From: PCPOR2b sp965220385
Lineage (GTDB): Bacteria; Poribacteria; WGA-4E; PCPOR2b
Direction of reading: 5' to 3'
Length of the DNA stretch: 64,000 bases
NCBI GenBank assembly: GCA_965220385.1
Contig: OZ244825.1
Span: forward strand, 4,960,001 to 5,024,000
The notes below the pieces were generated by a model. It did no database searches and was not told the DNA's origin. It saw only the letters and a list, made by a program, of their open reading frames with translations. Within the stretch, counting starts at the first letter, position 1. Every line of letters starts with the position of its first letter. Made by a program: the position numbers and the translations under genes. Below, piece by piece: positions 33,601 through 41,425 of this stretch.

Positions 33601-33851
33601 GTCGGACTCAGCCGAGGTGGGGTAAAACGATACAAAAGATAGAGGTTAATGAGGGTGATGCCAAGAAAAAAGCCACTAACGACAACCCCCAAACCTATTT
33701 TTGTCAGTAGCACTGTTTTGTAAATCGCGAGATAGCCAATCATATCAAACCAGAGTAGGTCAGGATAGATTTTCACGAAGATGGCACCCCCGCCAATAAT
33801 TACTGCCAAAACAACGAGGGTAATAATCAATCGAGTCAAGTTTGGTTGCAT
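30663..33851 (-). CDS. UPF0182 family large membrane protein
   Basis: A 1062-residue protein of the COG1615/UPF0182 family. The N-terminal about 330 residues hold seven predicted membrane segments (first at about 8-28, LIITLVVLAVIIGGGAIFV; last near 315-340). A large C-terminal domain follows, presumably outside the cytoplasm. Conserved-looking stretches include YVYTHGYGAVLSPVNEV, RIYYGERTNHYV and the RFPKGKLAPGPMQVENF region. About 120 extra residues around 130-230 (SNASDLSFQSATSLSASADS...) interrupt the membrane part. Function unknown; the family is widespread in actinobacteria and others. AAGGAAGG precedes the ATG. Confidence 0.88.
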   Translation of the reverse strand: MQPNLTRLIITLVVLAVIIGGGAIFVKIYPDLLWFDMIGYLAIYKTVLLTKIGLGVVVSGFFLGITLINLYLLYRFTPPRLSPTLVESIPLEGMPDFNLRKAVYVVLILLAIGGSIVGGYASTDYWEQFLRYSNASDLSFQSATSLSASADSDATEVLISELEYSAKGFRIGDEVTIEEGDSSHAAQIRTISPGADGNVRIGLNQGLSFDATGDAVLVGGARDPIFNKSVGYYVFRMPLERLICGYLFGLFMLVTLFTGVLYFFHGLLINENNRFAPPQRVKTHLFILIGLTLLFRAWNYRFVMYDLLYTTNDVVRGGGGYAAIQARLPVLWILLAITVICALIFFISIFLRRISFAVGGIVVLLLVAFMGQAYPRIVQNLKVEPSKQELEGTYINYNIRATLHAYDLEDSTVTETEYPLTGELSYDSITGQENAAVINSIRLWDWRPLRRTFRQLQELRSQYDFADVDIDRYVMENGEPRQVMLSGRELNINDLPREVSRDWFKRTYVYTHGYGAVLSPVNEVVDGKPKMYIRDMDPINYEPEWAYRFDDNPGPRIYYGERTNHYVIVHPDRSDSLEFDYPETFGQDFAKYSYQGEGGVSLSSFLRKFAYMLKFNNALNFILPGEIQSTSRVLYNRNIKERVSQIAPFLKYDVDPYLVLHNGRLIWMIDAYTTTARYPYSAPMQDAIRRTIAAQGGRRAAGRIMGGERPWGNYIRNAAKVTIDAYDGSVNFYLMEQEQDPIAECYQRIFPDLFKPFDAMPENLKAHIRYPTTMFLIQAQTYQDYHMKDPITFYASEDQWQIGEELYDNTERPRPPQAPQPPSPFARTQQLPDTVTNVQEVAPYYVVVKIPGEEHAEFVLMLPFTPKNKPNLTAWIAARCDLPQYGQLLVYRFPKGKLAPGPMQVENFITQEPGISQQISLWNTQGSRVLRGNLLIIPMNESILYVEPIYIQAENEESAIPELRRVVVGYKENVAWGASLDEALINMFGKRLEVALTQDRSDTDISEAMNLPESITISTLANQAREQFDAAQAAQRAGNWSEYGRYLNLLESTLKQLEADAQ

Positions 33852-33919
33852 ACATCCTTCCTTAATTGAGAGTAAGCTAGAGTGCCTAGCGTATTGTAAC
33901 GAATCAGTAAAGTTCTAAT

Positions 33920-36811
33920 CTAAAACGCTTGACCCAAACCGAAGTGGAACGTCGTATCCGGATCGATACTGGCGAGATCTGTACGTCGCGCCACGTCAAA
34001 GTCGAGGGAGAAAAAGCCAAGCTGCAATCGAAGCCCAAGACCAATTGAGCCTTTAGCATCATCAAGACGAAGCCGATTGCCTTCACGCCGGAGCAGGTAG
34101 TAGCGGTTGTCGGAATTGAATTCATCCTCCGACCAAACCGTTCCGAAGTCAGCGAAGACAATTCCGCGAATGCCGCCAATCGCCCATGAAAAGGGCCAAC
34201 CGAAGCGGAGCTCGTCAATAAATGGAATCCGAAGCTCGACGTTCAGCAACCCCATCCGGGTTCCAATTAGTTCTTCATAACTGTAACCGCGCAGGGTGTC
34301 AATCCCACCGAGATAGAACAACGACTTGTCTCTTGCGAAACTTCCACCGAGCAGCAAGCGAGTTGCAAAGGTCGAGCGTCTGCCCAACTTAAAATAGCGG
34401 CGTAGATCAAAAACCAGATTGGTCAACTCAAGATCACTGCCCGTCGCACGGTATGACTTCTCAAGGGTGAGATTATAGCGGGTGCCACTATAGGGACCGA
34501 ACACCTGCCATCGTGTTGTATCGCTAACGAAAGAGAGCGTTCCAAGCATCAGGAGCCCACGATTATCTTCATGTGTCGTATCGAATCTGAAAGCGTAGGG
34601 CGTGGAATACATCAACATCTGTAACTCCACACGACGATACCGATTGAACGGATACATAACAGAACCAGCAATTCCCGTTAGACGTTGCGAAATGCGACGA
34701 CGATTCCGAGTTGTACCCAATAGGTGATACTCATGAAAGTTAAACAGAGAAGCACCAAAATCCGCGCGACGTGCGAGAGAACCGTACTGAGCAATGAAGT
34801 CCGGAGCAAGGAATCCCGTTTGGTTCTGAACACTCAACCCGAGGCGGTGATTCCCCAGCATATCGCTTGCAATAAGCTCCGTCGAGTTGCGCAGTAAACC
34901 ATCAGCTCCCAGACTGAAATTGGTAAAGATAGCGTCTAAGCCGATTTTCGTGCCGTACTTCCGATGACCAATTCGCCGCTGTTTCCGTTCCGCAGTCGCG
35001 ATAACTTCGGTAGATTCATCAGAAGGCGGTATCTCAATCTTTTCGTTACGTGCCTTTTCTGCCTCCATAACGTAAACATCCTGCTTCCCGGATTGGTAAG
35101 CGCCAAACAGAATCTGCTTGCGATCTGGCGAAAAACTTGGGTTAAAACAACCGGTAATAATATTGGTCAGACGCATCAGGTCTGTACCATCCGGTGTCAT
35201 ACTGCACAGATCATAGACACCACCAAGGTCTGAACAAAAAAGCAGCTGCTCACCATCGGGTGTCCAGCGAGGACCAACCGCATTATATTCGCCCTGGGGT
35301 AACTGCCGTGAGTTCCGAGTGTTGACATCTATGATAATCAACCTATACTTACCACCCCGTTCCGAAGCATAGGCAATCTCTTCCTGCGTTGGATGCCATG
35401 AGGGGTGGCTATCATCGAAAGAGTCATTTGTCAGGCGTGTCAGCTCTTCCGTCGCAAGATTGAGAATAAAAAGATCCGTCTGTCCCCCGCTGAGTGCGGA
35501 GAATACAATCCGTTCACCACTACTGTCGTAACTCGGCGAACCGGCCGCGTCAAAGTTGAGCTTGATACGGCGTTCCAACTGCTTGCTGACAACGTTCACC
35601 TCAAGCAAATATTCTGACTCGCGGTGCTTGGCGATGAAGGCGATACGGTCGCCATCCGGGGACCAAGCCAATCCACTGCCGTCACTGCGAATCTCTTCGT
35701 ATTTGCTACCAAAAAAATCTTTGCTAATACGTTCTAAGCGGCTGCCGTTCTGAGCAGATGCAAGGACAATTTCGCTGAATCCATCGTTACCGGTGATATA
35801 AGCGATGAGGTCACCACTTGGAGACCAAATCGGTTTTACATTATGTGAATAGCGCGACTTCTCTGTCAGGTTCTTGGCTATCGAGTCCGGCATATCCTTG
35901 TGCTCAATCATGGGCCAATACTTTTTCTGTACGGTCAAGCGCCACTCTTTATCAAACTGCTCAAGACCAATGCCGATCACATTCTTGAAAGCTTCGTTGA
36001 GGTCTTTGGTACGGCTATGGGTTAGTTCGTGCATCACCTGCCCAACCTTATCTCTCCCATAGGTTTCAACAAAATAGGCGATGGCGGATTGGCCTATCTT
36101 ATAGCCTAAAAACACCTGTGATCCGAGCACCCGGAAATCCTGAAGCCGCGTCAGCGGAACCACATAATTGGCGATACTCGCATCTCTGAGCACCATCTCT
36201 CCAACGGCATCATTATCGTTACCAAAATAGTCTGCTGTCCCCTCTATAAACCAAATTGGGGGGCTATACAGAAACTCGCCACTATAAAAACGACCAGCAG
36301 GTTTCTGATAGATAATGTCATACTGAAAGATGTGAACCAGTTCATGAAAGATAACCTCACGAAATGCAGACATTGAACCTGTGAAAGGAATAACCATACG
36401 CCGCTTCAACAGTTCAGCAAACCCACCAACGCCTTCATGCAGCTCTGCTAACGTAATATTGGTCTCCTGAAAATCTTTGTGCGATTGATATAAAATGAGC
36501 GGTGTCCGATCCTTAAGTTCGTGCTCAAAATCCTCGCTATGCTTTTCGTAAGCCTCTTCAACAATGTCCGCCATGATGGCTACTAACTGCTCTTCACCGG
36601 GGTAATAGTGGATGTCAAAATGCTCGGTTCGGTGAATCAGCCAATCAAAATCTTGGTCTGTGACCTTATTTTTACCAAAACCCTGCGCCCAGCCACTACT
36701 CACCAAAAGAAAAAGGAGCAGCGCAAAAAGGGGCACAAGAACAGGTCGAAAACTCTCGGCACGGAGTCGGTGTGCCAATCGGTTTGAGGGGGTGTGTACA
36801 GTCTGCATCAT
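33920..36811 (-). CDS. Outer-membrane protein: gluzincin peptidase, TolB-like propeller and BamA-type barrel
   Basis: A 963-residue exported protein combining three modules. Signal peptide about 1-43. A peptidase MA-type domain has the zinc motif HELVH (156-160) and the third ligand E190 (in WFIEGTADYFG). A TolB/WD40-like propeller follows at about 320-600 (YNVKPIWSPSGDLIAYITGNDG; GLAWSPDGDRIAFIAKH; SWHPTQEEIAYASERGG). The last about 320 residues form a BamA/Omp85 surface-antigen barrel with GGIDTLRGYSYEE and a terminal Phe (HFGLGQAF). It is therefore probably an outer-membrane-anchored periplasmic or surface metallopeptidase. The start overlaps the stop of the upstream lipoprotein gene by four bases. 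Confidence 0.85.
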   Translation of the reverse strand: MMQTVHTPSNRLAHRLRAESFRPVLVPLFALLLFLLVSSGWAQGFGKNKVTDQDFDWLIHRTEHFDIHYYPGEEQLVAIMADIVEEAYEKHSEDFEHELKDRTPLILYQSHKDFQETNITLAELHEGVGGFAELLKRRMVIPFTGSMSAFREVIFHELVHIFQYDIIYQKPAGRFYSGEFLYSPPIWFIEGTADYFGNDNDAVGEMVLRDASIANYVVPLTRLQDFRVLGSQVFLGYKIGQSAIAYFVETYGRDKVGQVMHELTHSRTKDLNEAFKNVIGIGLEQFDKEWRLTVQKKYWPMIEHKDMPDSIAKNLTEKSRYSHNVKPIWSPSGDLIAYITGNDGFSEIVLASAQNGSRLERISKDFFGSKYEEIRSDGSGLAWSPDGDRIAFIAKHRESEYLLEVNVVSKQLERRIKLNFDAAGSPSYDSSGERIVFSALSGGQTDLFILNLATEELTRLTNDSFDDSHPSWHPTQEEIAYASERGGKYRLIIIDVNTRNSRQLPQGEYNAVGPRWTPDGEQLLFCSDLGGVYDLCSMTPDGTDLMRLTNIITGCFNPSFSPDRKQILFGAYQSGKQDVYVMEAEKARNEKIEIPPSDESTEVIATAERKQRRIGHRKYGTKIGLDAIFTNFSLGADGLLRNSTELIASDMLGNHRLGLSVQNQTGFLAPDFIAQYGSLARRADFGASLFNFHEYHLLGTTRNRRRISQRLTGIAGSVMYPFNRYRRVELQMLMYSTPYAFRFDTTHEDNRGLLMLGTLSFVSDTTRWQVFGPYSGTRYNLTLEKSYRATGSDLELTNLVFDLRRYFKLGRRSTFATRLLLGGSFARDKSLFYLGGIDTLRGYSYEELIGTRMGLLNVELRIPFIDELRFGWPFSWAIGGIRGIVFADFGTVWSEDEFNSDNRYYLLRREGNRLRLDDAKGSIGLGLRLQLGFFSLDFDVARRTDLASIDPDTTFHFGLGQAF

Positions 36812-37566
36812 CTGACCAAATACCTTTCCTCTTGTTCGTAATGCGGTGAAACTTGTCGCGTGAACTCCGAGATTGCTTGTCGCGCTAAACTCTTTAGCAC
36901 GCCCTGATGCGGCGTGACTTCTGACATCAGAAACGAACTGACACTATGCGACTGGAACGCACGCCGTTCATACGTGTCATCCTGTATAATTTCCTCCGTC
37001 TCCACACTGGCAATGACAATTCTCAGTGAAAGGACGTAGGTCTTTTCAAGGTAATCCTGATAGTCGGTAACATACCTCTGAAGTCTTCTCGAATAATGCT
37101 CTCCATAGTAGCGTCTCGGCTGGCTCCGTGCAAAGAAGTTGTAGCTGCCCACAATAACTGCATCAGTCTCAAAATACTGACCAATACGTGCCAACTCCGA
37201 CACATCTACTAACAGATCTTCATCGAGCGTTTCATTACTAAATAACCGCAGCGTATCCTGCGTGCTGACAACATCCAAGTTTTGGTTCCTGCCCAATCCA
37301 AGTCGCATCAACGAGGCAATGTCCTCCCCTGTTTCGTCGGAAGATGCTATCCGCTGCCTCCCTGAATCCTTTACTTCGACAAACGGCAACACAGCAAAAC
37401 CTGAATACTTGGTAACATCAATTGTGGATTCAACCTGGATTTTGATAGGTACTCGTGTGACTGCGGATGCACAACCCCAATATATTACTGAGCATACCAA
37501 CAGCGTAATGACGAATGGGATTTTCTGGATTCGGGTTGAGGTGTTGTTTAGTTGATTGCGGTTCAT
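36808..37566 (-). CDS. Lipoprotein of unknown function
   Basis: A 252-residue predicted lipoprotein. A hydrophobic segment at 17-31 ends in the lipobox-like IYWGC, with C32 as the modified cysteine. The mature part is a mixed alpha/beta domain (YSGFAVLPFVEVKDSG..., TDAVIVGSYNFF...) similar in style to periplasmic lipoproteins that group with CsgG/GNA1162-type assembly proteins, but I cannot assign it. It overlaps the downstream peptidase/barrel gene by four bases (ATGA), so the two are translationally coupled and probably act together at the outer membrane. Confidence 0.72.
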   Translation of the reverse strand: MNRNQLNNTSTRIQKIPFVITLLVCSVIYWGCASAVTRVPIKIQVESTIDVTKYSGFAVLPFVEVKDSGRQRIASSDETGEDIASLMRLGLGRNQNLDVVSTQDTLRLFSNETLDEDLLVDVSELARIGQYFETDAVIVGSYNFFARSQPRRYYGEHYSRRLQRYVTDYQDYLEKTYVLSLRIVIASVETEEIIQDDTYERRAFQSHSVSSFLMSEVTPHQGVLKSLARQAISEFTRQVSPHYEQEERYLVR

Positions 37567-37575
37567 TGGTTTGTT

Positions 37576-38007
37576 TTAGGAGTCAGATTGCTCTGAATCC
37601 TGATCTGATTGGAGTTTATCTGGCGTATCTACCTCTTCAGACGATGGCGGCTTGACGCGGTTGCGTTGGACCTGCATTCGGCACTTCCTGTAATTGAAGC
37701 GATAGAACTTGTTCTCAGGTTCTAACTCGGTAGCGCGTTCATACGCTTTGACCGCCTCGTCGATCTTGCCCACCGCTTCGTAAGCGACACCCAAATTATT
37801 GTGCGCCTTTGCATTTTGTGGCTCAATCTTCAAAATGTGTTGCCAACGAAAAATCGATTCGTTCCACAACTGCAACTCCGCGGATTTAATCGCAAATCGA
37901 TTATACTGCTCGATTGTCGGTTGATTGTGTGAGCTTCCACACGCAACTATTACAAAAGGAAAAATGAACAGAAGTAAAAATACACGAACTGACAAACTAA
38001 ATCCCAC
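37576..38007 (-). CDS. TPR lipoprotein
   Basis: A 143-residue predicted lipoprotein. Lipobox FVIVAC with C23. Two TPRs at about 41-110 (FRWQHILKIEPQNAKAHNNLGVAYEAVGKIDEAVKAYERATELEPENK). An acidic tail rich in D, E, Q and S ends the protein. It ends nine bases before the next lipoprotein gene in the same direction, so it heads the three-gene unit that continues to 33920. It could assist assembly of the outer-membrane protein encoded downstream. Confidence 0.75.
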   Translation of the reverse strand: MGFSLSVRVFLLLFIFPFVIVACGSSHNQPTIEQYNRFAIKSAELQLWNESIFRWQHILKIEPQNAKAHNNLGVAYEAVGKIDEAVKAYERATELEPENKFYRFNYRKCRMQVQRNRVKPPSSEEVDTPDKLQSDQDSEQSDS

Positions 38008-38220
38008 CTTTCAAAGATAAATTCTACCCAATCCCTAATTACTCCGTCAACCCAAAAGGGTAGCAGCGAATATGTAAGGGACACACCGTATGCGATCGGG
38101 AAATCTTTTTCCTTTTAATTTCTTTCGTTCTATACTAAAATTAGACGACACATTTTGCGGTAGGTGTAGAGAGCTTCGGCACTCAAAGATCTGCGTAAGT
38201 CCACACTAATGGAGGAATAA

Positions 38221-38757
38221 ATGGCAATCCAGCATTTATCAGCTGCTCAAATTGAAGCCCAAATGAATCAAGCGGAACAGAGTCCTCAAAACGACGGTGT
38301 CCTTGAACATATTGTTCTTCGCTTACCTGATGAACAACGGGCAACCCCCCAAGAAGCTGAAGTTAGCCCTGATGGCGGTCTCGAAGGAGATCGCTGGGCA
38401 CGACCAAACAGTCCCAACCCGGGTGCCCAAATCTCGGTGATGAATTCCCGGTTCCTAAGGATAGTCGCTGGTGATGATACACGAATGCCCCTTGCTGGGG
38501 ATAACCTACTCGTTGATCTGGATCTGAGCGAGGAAAATCTCCCTGCCGGCACACAATTACAAATCGGTACAGCCACCTTTGAGGTAACAGATGTCCCACA
38601 TACCGGCTGTCAAAAGTTCCAGCGTCGATACGGCAAAGATGCCCTTGAATTCGTCAACGGCGAAACCTATAAATCTCGGCGACTTCGTGGCTTGTTTGTA
38701 CGGACAATTCAAGCCGGAAAGATTCAGGCTGGAGATTCTATCCGCAAGCTAACCTAA
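38221..38757 (+). CDS. MOSC domain protein
   Basis: A 178-residue MOSC-domain protein. The domain covers about 45-170 and shows GGLEGDRWA, ISVMNSRFLRIV and the conserved cysteine C130 in HTGCQKFQRRYG. MOSC domains bind molybdenum cofactor or carry sulfur to metals; the stand-alone small members are mostly uncharacterised. GGAGG eight bases before the ATG fixes the start. The next gene to the right is a tRNA, so it is probably monocistronic. Confidence 0.85.
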   Translation: MAIQHLSAAQIEAQMNQAEQSPQNDGVLEHIVLRLPDEQRATPQEAEVSPDGGLEGDRWARPNSPNPGAQISVMNSRFLRIVAGDDTRMPLAGDNLLVDLDLSEENLPAGTQLQIGTATFEVTDVPHTGCQKFQRRYGKDALEFVNGETYKSRRLRGLFVRTIQAGKIQAGDSIRKLT

Positions 38758-38825
38758 CGCCATAGAGGTAAATGCGTCAGAAGAAATTACTTTTCTTTGC
38801 GTATTACGCATTACGTACCACACCT

Positions 38826-38922
38826 CTTGGCTTATCGAAGTTTCTAAAGTCCCCCTGATAAGGGGGATTTAGGGGGTTGGCTGTACAATGCGAGCGTTTC
38901 GGTAGTTCTAAAATCTACCATA
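38826..38922. repeat. TATGGTGAATT element, copy d
   Basis: Right end reverse-complements to TATGGTAGATTTTAGAAC, matching copy a. The interior has AGTCCCCCTGATAAGGGGGATTTAGGGGGTTGG. The left terminal inverted repeat is weak. It lies between the MOSC gene and the tRNA-Leu promoter. Confidence 0.5.
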
Positions 38923-38939
38923 GTTGCCAGATTTTGTCC

Positions 38940-38969
38940 TTGATTCTTTCAAGAGAGATATGCTAATAT
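38940..38969 (+). promoter_or_regulatory. Promoter of tRNA-Leu(CAA)
   Basis: TTGATT (38940-38945), 18-base spacer, TAATAT (38964-38969), ending 13 bases before the tRNA 5' end. Confidence 0.6.
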
Positions 38970-38982
38970 TAAAGACGCTTTT

Positions 38983-39066
38983 GCCGGAGTGGTGAAATCG
39001 GTAGACGCGCTGGACTCAAAATCCAGTGAGCCTTGGCTCGTGTCGGTTCGAGTCCGACCTCCGGCA
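38983..39066 (+). tRNA. tRNA-Leu (anticodon CAA)
   Basis: An 84-base cloverleaf with acceptor stem GCCGGAG/CTCCGGC and discriminator A. Anticodon arm CTGGA-CTCAAAA-TCCAG, anticodon CAA for codon TTG. A long variable arm (TGAGCCTTGGCTCG) is typical of class II tRNA-Leu. T arm GTCGG-TTCGAGT-CCGAC. CCA is not encoded. A promoter and terminator of its own frame it. Confidence 0.95.
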
Positions 39067-39073
39067 TTAATCC

Positions 39074-39109
39074 GCCATATAGCCCCATTGAGGCTGTATG
39101 GCTTTTTTT
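39074..39109 (+). terminator. Terminator after tRNA-Leu(CAA)
   Basis: GCCATATAGCC pairs with GGCTGTATGGC, followed by seven T. It ends a few bases before the converging 2OG-oxygenase gene stop at 39114. Confidence 0.85.
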
Positions 39110-39113
39110 ATGC

Positions 39114-39950
39114 CTACGACCACACAAAAATCTCATCATCGTCCGCGGAATATCCGATGAATACCGCTAGAACGATGCGAGGATTGTTCCCCTGCACCGG
39201 CGGAACTTCGTGGATACAGCGCGTGTTAAAGAAGTACAGGTCGCCCGGCTCAAGTTCGACCTGACAATTCTCTATGCCGTTTTCAGCCGCGTATTCGTGA
39301 AAGGTGTTCTCGGTGATGTATGGCTGGACATCCTCCGTCCATAAACATCGGTGCAGAATCGCCTGCGTACCCGCGTCGAATTCATCTGCGTTTTGCAGAC
39401 ACAATACACCCGCAAACTGATGGTCGAAACGGTATACGGCGTAATCGGTCCGCGCCTCCCGCAGCCGCACACTGTCAATGTGCGGATGGTAGAGTTGGGT
39501 GTGGTAATGGATGCGAAAAATCGCAGGTCCGTAACGGCGGCCATCTGGCTCGTATGCGGTGGTGACCTTTTTGGCCGGTGAAAGGGCGGACAACGAATCG
39601 TAGATGAGGTCTACTGGATTATCGAACCCCTCAAATAGGAATTTGAACAGATGATGCGTCGCGTCCGAATGTTGGAAGAAACGCTCCTGATCTGATCCCC
39701 GAATCCCTAAACTCGTGCCGATATCAGTTCTTACCCGCTCGTCTCCGCCATACGCGCTATCTTCAGGGTTGCGCGCCAGTCCCATGTTGTAAAACCGTTG
39801 GATCAGTGGAGTACATTGATCCGGATCGTAAGCACCTCGAAGCATAATAGCAGGCATCTCCGCTTGAGACAACGCATAAAGCGGGTCTGCGCATTCTGCC
39901 CGAATCGTCTCTAAATCCGGTCCAACCGGTCCCCAATTTTCCGCAGCCAT
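39114..39950 (-). CDS. Fe(II)/2-oxoglutarate oxygenase-like protein
   Basis: A 278-residue protein with a plausible iron-binding triad: H157-x-D159 (in YHPHIDSVRL) and H247 (in NTRCIHEVPPVQG). R258 (in NNPRIVLAVF), eleven residues later, would bind 2-oxoglutarate. The N-terminus (about 1-100) is helical. Sequence spacing differs from the PhyH proteins at 3157 and 55061, so it is a separate branch, perhaps closer to prolyl-hydroxylase-like enzymes. GGAGGA six bases before the ATG at 39950 fixes the start; the frame continues ten codons upstream without support. Substrate unknown. Confidence 0.75.
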   Translation of the reverse strand: MAAENWGPVGPDLETIRAECADPLYALSQAEMPAIMLRGAYDPDQCTPLIQRFYNMGLARNPEDSAYGGDERVRTDIGTSLGIRGSDQERFFQHSDATHHLFKFLFEGFDNPVDLIYDSLSALSPAKKVTTAYEPDGRRYGPAIFRIHYHTQLYHPHIDSVRLREARTDYAVYRFDHQFAGVLCLQNADEFDAGTQAILHRCLWTEDVQPYITENTFHEYAAENGIENCQVELEPGDLYFFNTRCIHEVPPVQGNNPRIVLAVFIGYSADDDEIFVWS

Positions 39951-39991
39951 ATAATTCCTCCGTTTTACACTTGTGTGCATCTCGCAACTGT

Positions 39992-40136
39992 TTTATAATG
40001 ACCCAAGTTACTACTGCTCTGTCAGATAAATGCTAATGGTCCTGCTCGTTGTGGATTGACAAATCCACAACACCGCCGCAAGTCGGGCTTGGATATGGCT
40101 ATCCAAGCCGAGCAGAGAGTGACTTGTCATAATTTG
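39992..40136. repeat. TATAATGAC..CAAGT element
   Basis: Left end TTATAATGACCCAAGTTACT and right end (reverse-complemented) AAATTATGACAAGTCACT form an imperfect inverted repeat. Nested inside are TGTGGATTGACAAATCCACA and the palindrome GCTTGGATATGGCTATCCAAGC. Related ends occur at 45549-45674, and part-copies near 310-345, 10107-10135, 45695-45745 and 54845-54905. Confidence 0.55.
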
Positions 40137-40216
40137 CATGACAGTGTACTGCTCAAAGCCTCAATATTGTAACAACCCAATCTAATCAGAAACCGAACAG
40201 AAAAAGGAATACTCAC

Positions 40217-41062
40217 ATGAATCTCGGTTATAGCACCTGGGGAATGCCGACCGTCCCCATTGATGTCGCAATTCCCCACATTGCACAGCTCGGATTTGAT
40301 GGGATGGAACTGGCAGTCGGTCCCCGCTTCATCACCGAATTAAGTACGCTTGACGCCGCCGAACGCAAGCGGATTGCAGGGCTGCTGAAACAACACAACT
40401 TGGCGTTACCGGCCCTCGCCGCGCATTCAAGTCTGATGGACACAGACCCCGAAGCACATGCACAAAACATGTGGCGGCTGAAGGGCGCCGCGGATCTCGG
40501 CGTCGAACTCGCGCAGGGAGATAGTCCGCCAGCAATCAACACAACATCAGGCGGTCAACCGGAGGAATGGGACGCCCAAAAACAATTCCTCGCCGACCGA
40601 GTCGGTGAACTTGTCGAATATACCCAAACACTCGGTGTAACCGTTGCGATGGAACCCCACATCGGCGGGCTGATCGATACGCCCGATAAAGTCCTTGAAC
40701 TCCTCGATCTTGTCGGTTCCCCTTACCTCAAGGTTAATTTCGACATTAGCCACTTTGATATCATCGGTATACCCACTGAGGAGAGCGTCGCTGCCCTTGC
40801 GCCGCATTCTGCCCATACACACGTCAAGGATCAGCGTGGACTCGCACCCGACTTTGAGTTCCTCATCCCCGGTGAAGGTCCCTTCGATTACGTGGACTAC
40901 CTGAAACTGATGCAGCAGTACGGCTACGACGGATTCATCACTGCGGAGGTTAGTTTCATGGTGCAAGCCCGTGAAGACTATGACCCGCTCGCAGCAGCGA
41001 CTCTCTCTTATGAAACGCTGTCGCGTGCCTTTGCTGACGCAGGGATTAATCGAACGAAATAG
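40217..41062 (+). CDS. Sugar phosphate isomerase/epimerase family protein
   Basis: A 281-residue xylose-isomerase-like TIM barrel (AP endonuclease 2 superfamily). Typical strands open with NLGYSTWGMP and GFDGMELAVG (about 34-43). The metal-binding region includes VAMEPHIGGL (Glu near 153), VNFDISHFDIIG (Asp/His near 178-182), HTHVKDQRG (near 197-205) and the late FITAEVS Glu near 252. The family interconverts sugars or inositol derivatives; the exact substrate is unknown. AAGGAA upstream supports the ATG. It stands between a 2OG oxygenase (opposite strand) and transketolase, hinting at carbohydrate metabolism only loosely. Confidence 0.82.
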   Translation: MNLGYSTWGMPTVPIDVAIPHIAQLGFDGMELAVGPRFITELSTLDAAERKRIAGLLKQHNLALPALAAHSSLMDTDPEAHAQNMWRLKGAADLGVELAQGDSPPAINTTSGGQPEEWDAQKQFLADRVGELVEYTQTLGVTVAMEPHIGGLIDTPDKVLELLDLVGSPYLKVNFDISHFDIIGIPTEESVAALAPHSAHTHVKDQRGLAPDFEFLIPGEGPFDYVDYLKLMQQYGYDGFITAEVSFMVQAREDYDPLAAATLSYETLSRAFADAGINRTK

Positions 41063-41130
41063 CTAGGGCGTGTTGACATTTTGCTTTTGCTATTGCGAGC
41101 AACGCTCAAATCACTGGAAAAGATGCTATA

Positions 41131-41165
41131 AACCGAGTTTTTTCTTCAAAACTCGGTTTCTTTTC
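41131..41165. terminator. Bidirectional terminator between converging genes
   Basis: AACCGAGTTTT-TTCTTC-AAAACTCGGTT stem followed by TTCTTTTCT on the plus strand and by an A/T run on the minus strand. It lies between the stops of the sugar isomerase (41062) and transketolase (41426). Confidence 0.7.
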
Positions 41166-41230
41166 TCCGTTTTCTCCGCCAATGAACCGCTTTAGATTTC
41201 TCTATTATCTGGATGCGATGAAATGGCAAC

Positions 41231-41387
41231 TATAGTGAATTCTAAAAATAAATAGACACCTTCGCCCCTCAGTTTCGATCCCGATTCATCGGGATCCTCC
41301 CCGATGAATCAGGACAGGCGGAACGGCATCGGGGCCTTACCCGATGCTTGCAGTGTTTGCTAAATTAGCAGCACCAAATCTCCACAG
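41231..41387. repeat. TATGGTGAATT element, copy c
   Basis: Left end TATAGTGAATTCTAAAA followed by TAGACACCTTCGCCCCTCAG, as in copy b. The interior holds a CCCGATTCATCGGG pair (41279-41335). The right end is degenerate (CACCAAATCTCCACAG). Together with a CACGCATCACG array at 41398-41428 it occupies the gene-free 360 bases here; no gene is seen. Confidence 0.5.
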
Positions 41388-41425
41388 GTTTCTGATTTTC
41401 ACGCATCACGCATCACGTTTCACGT

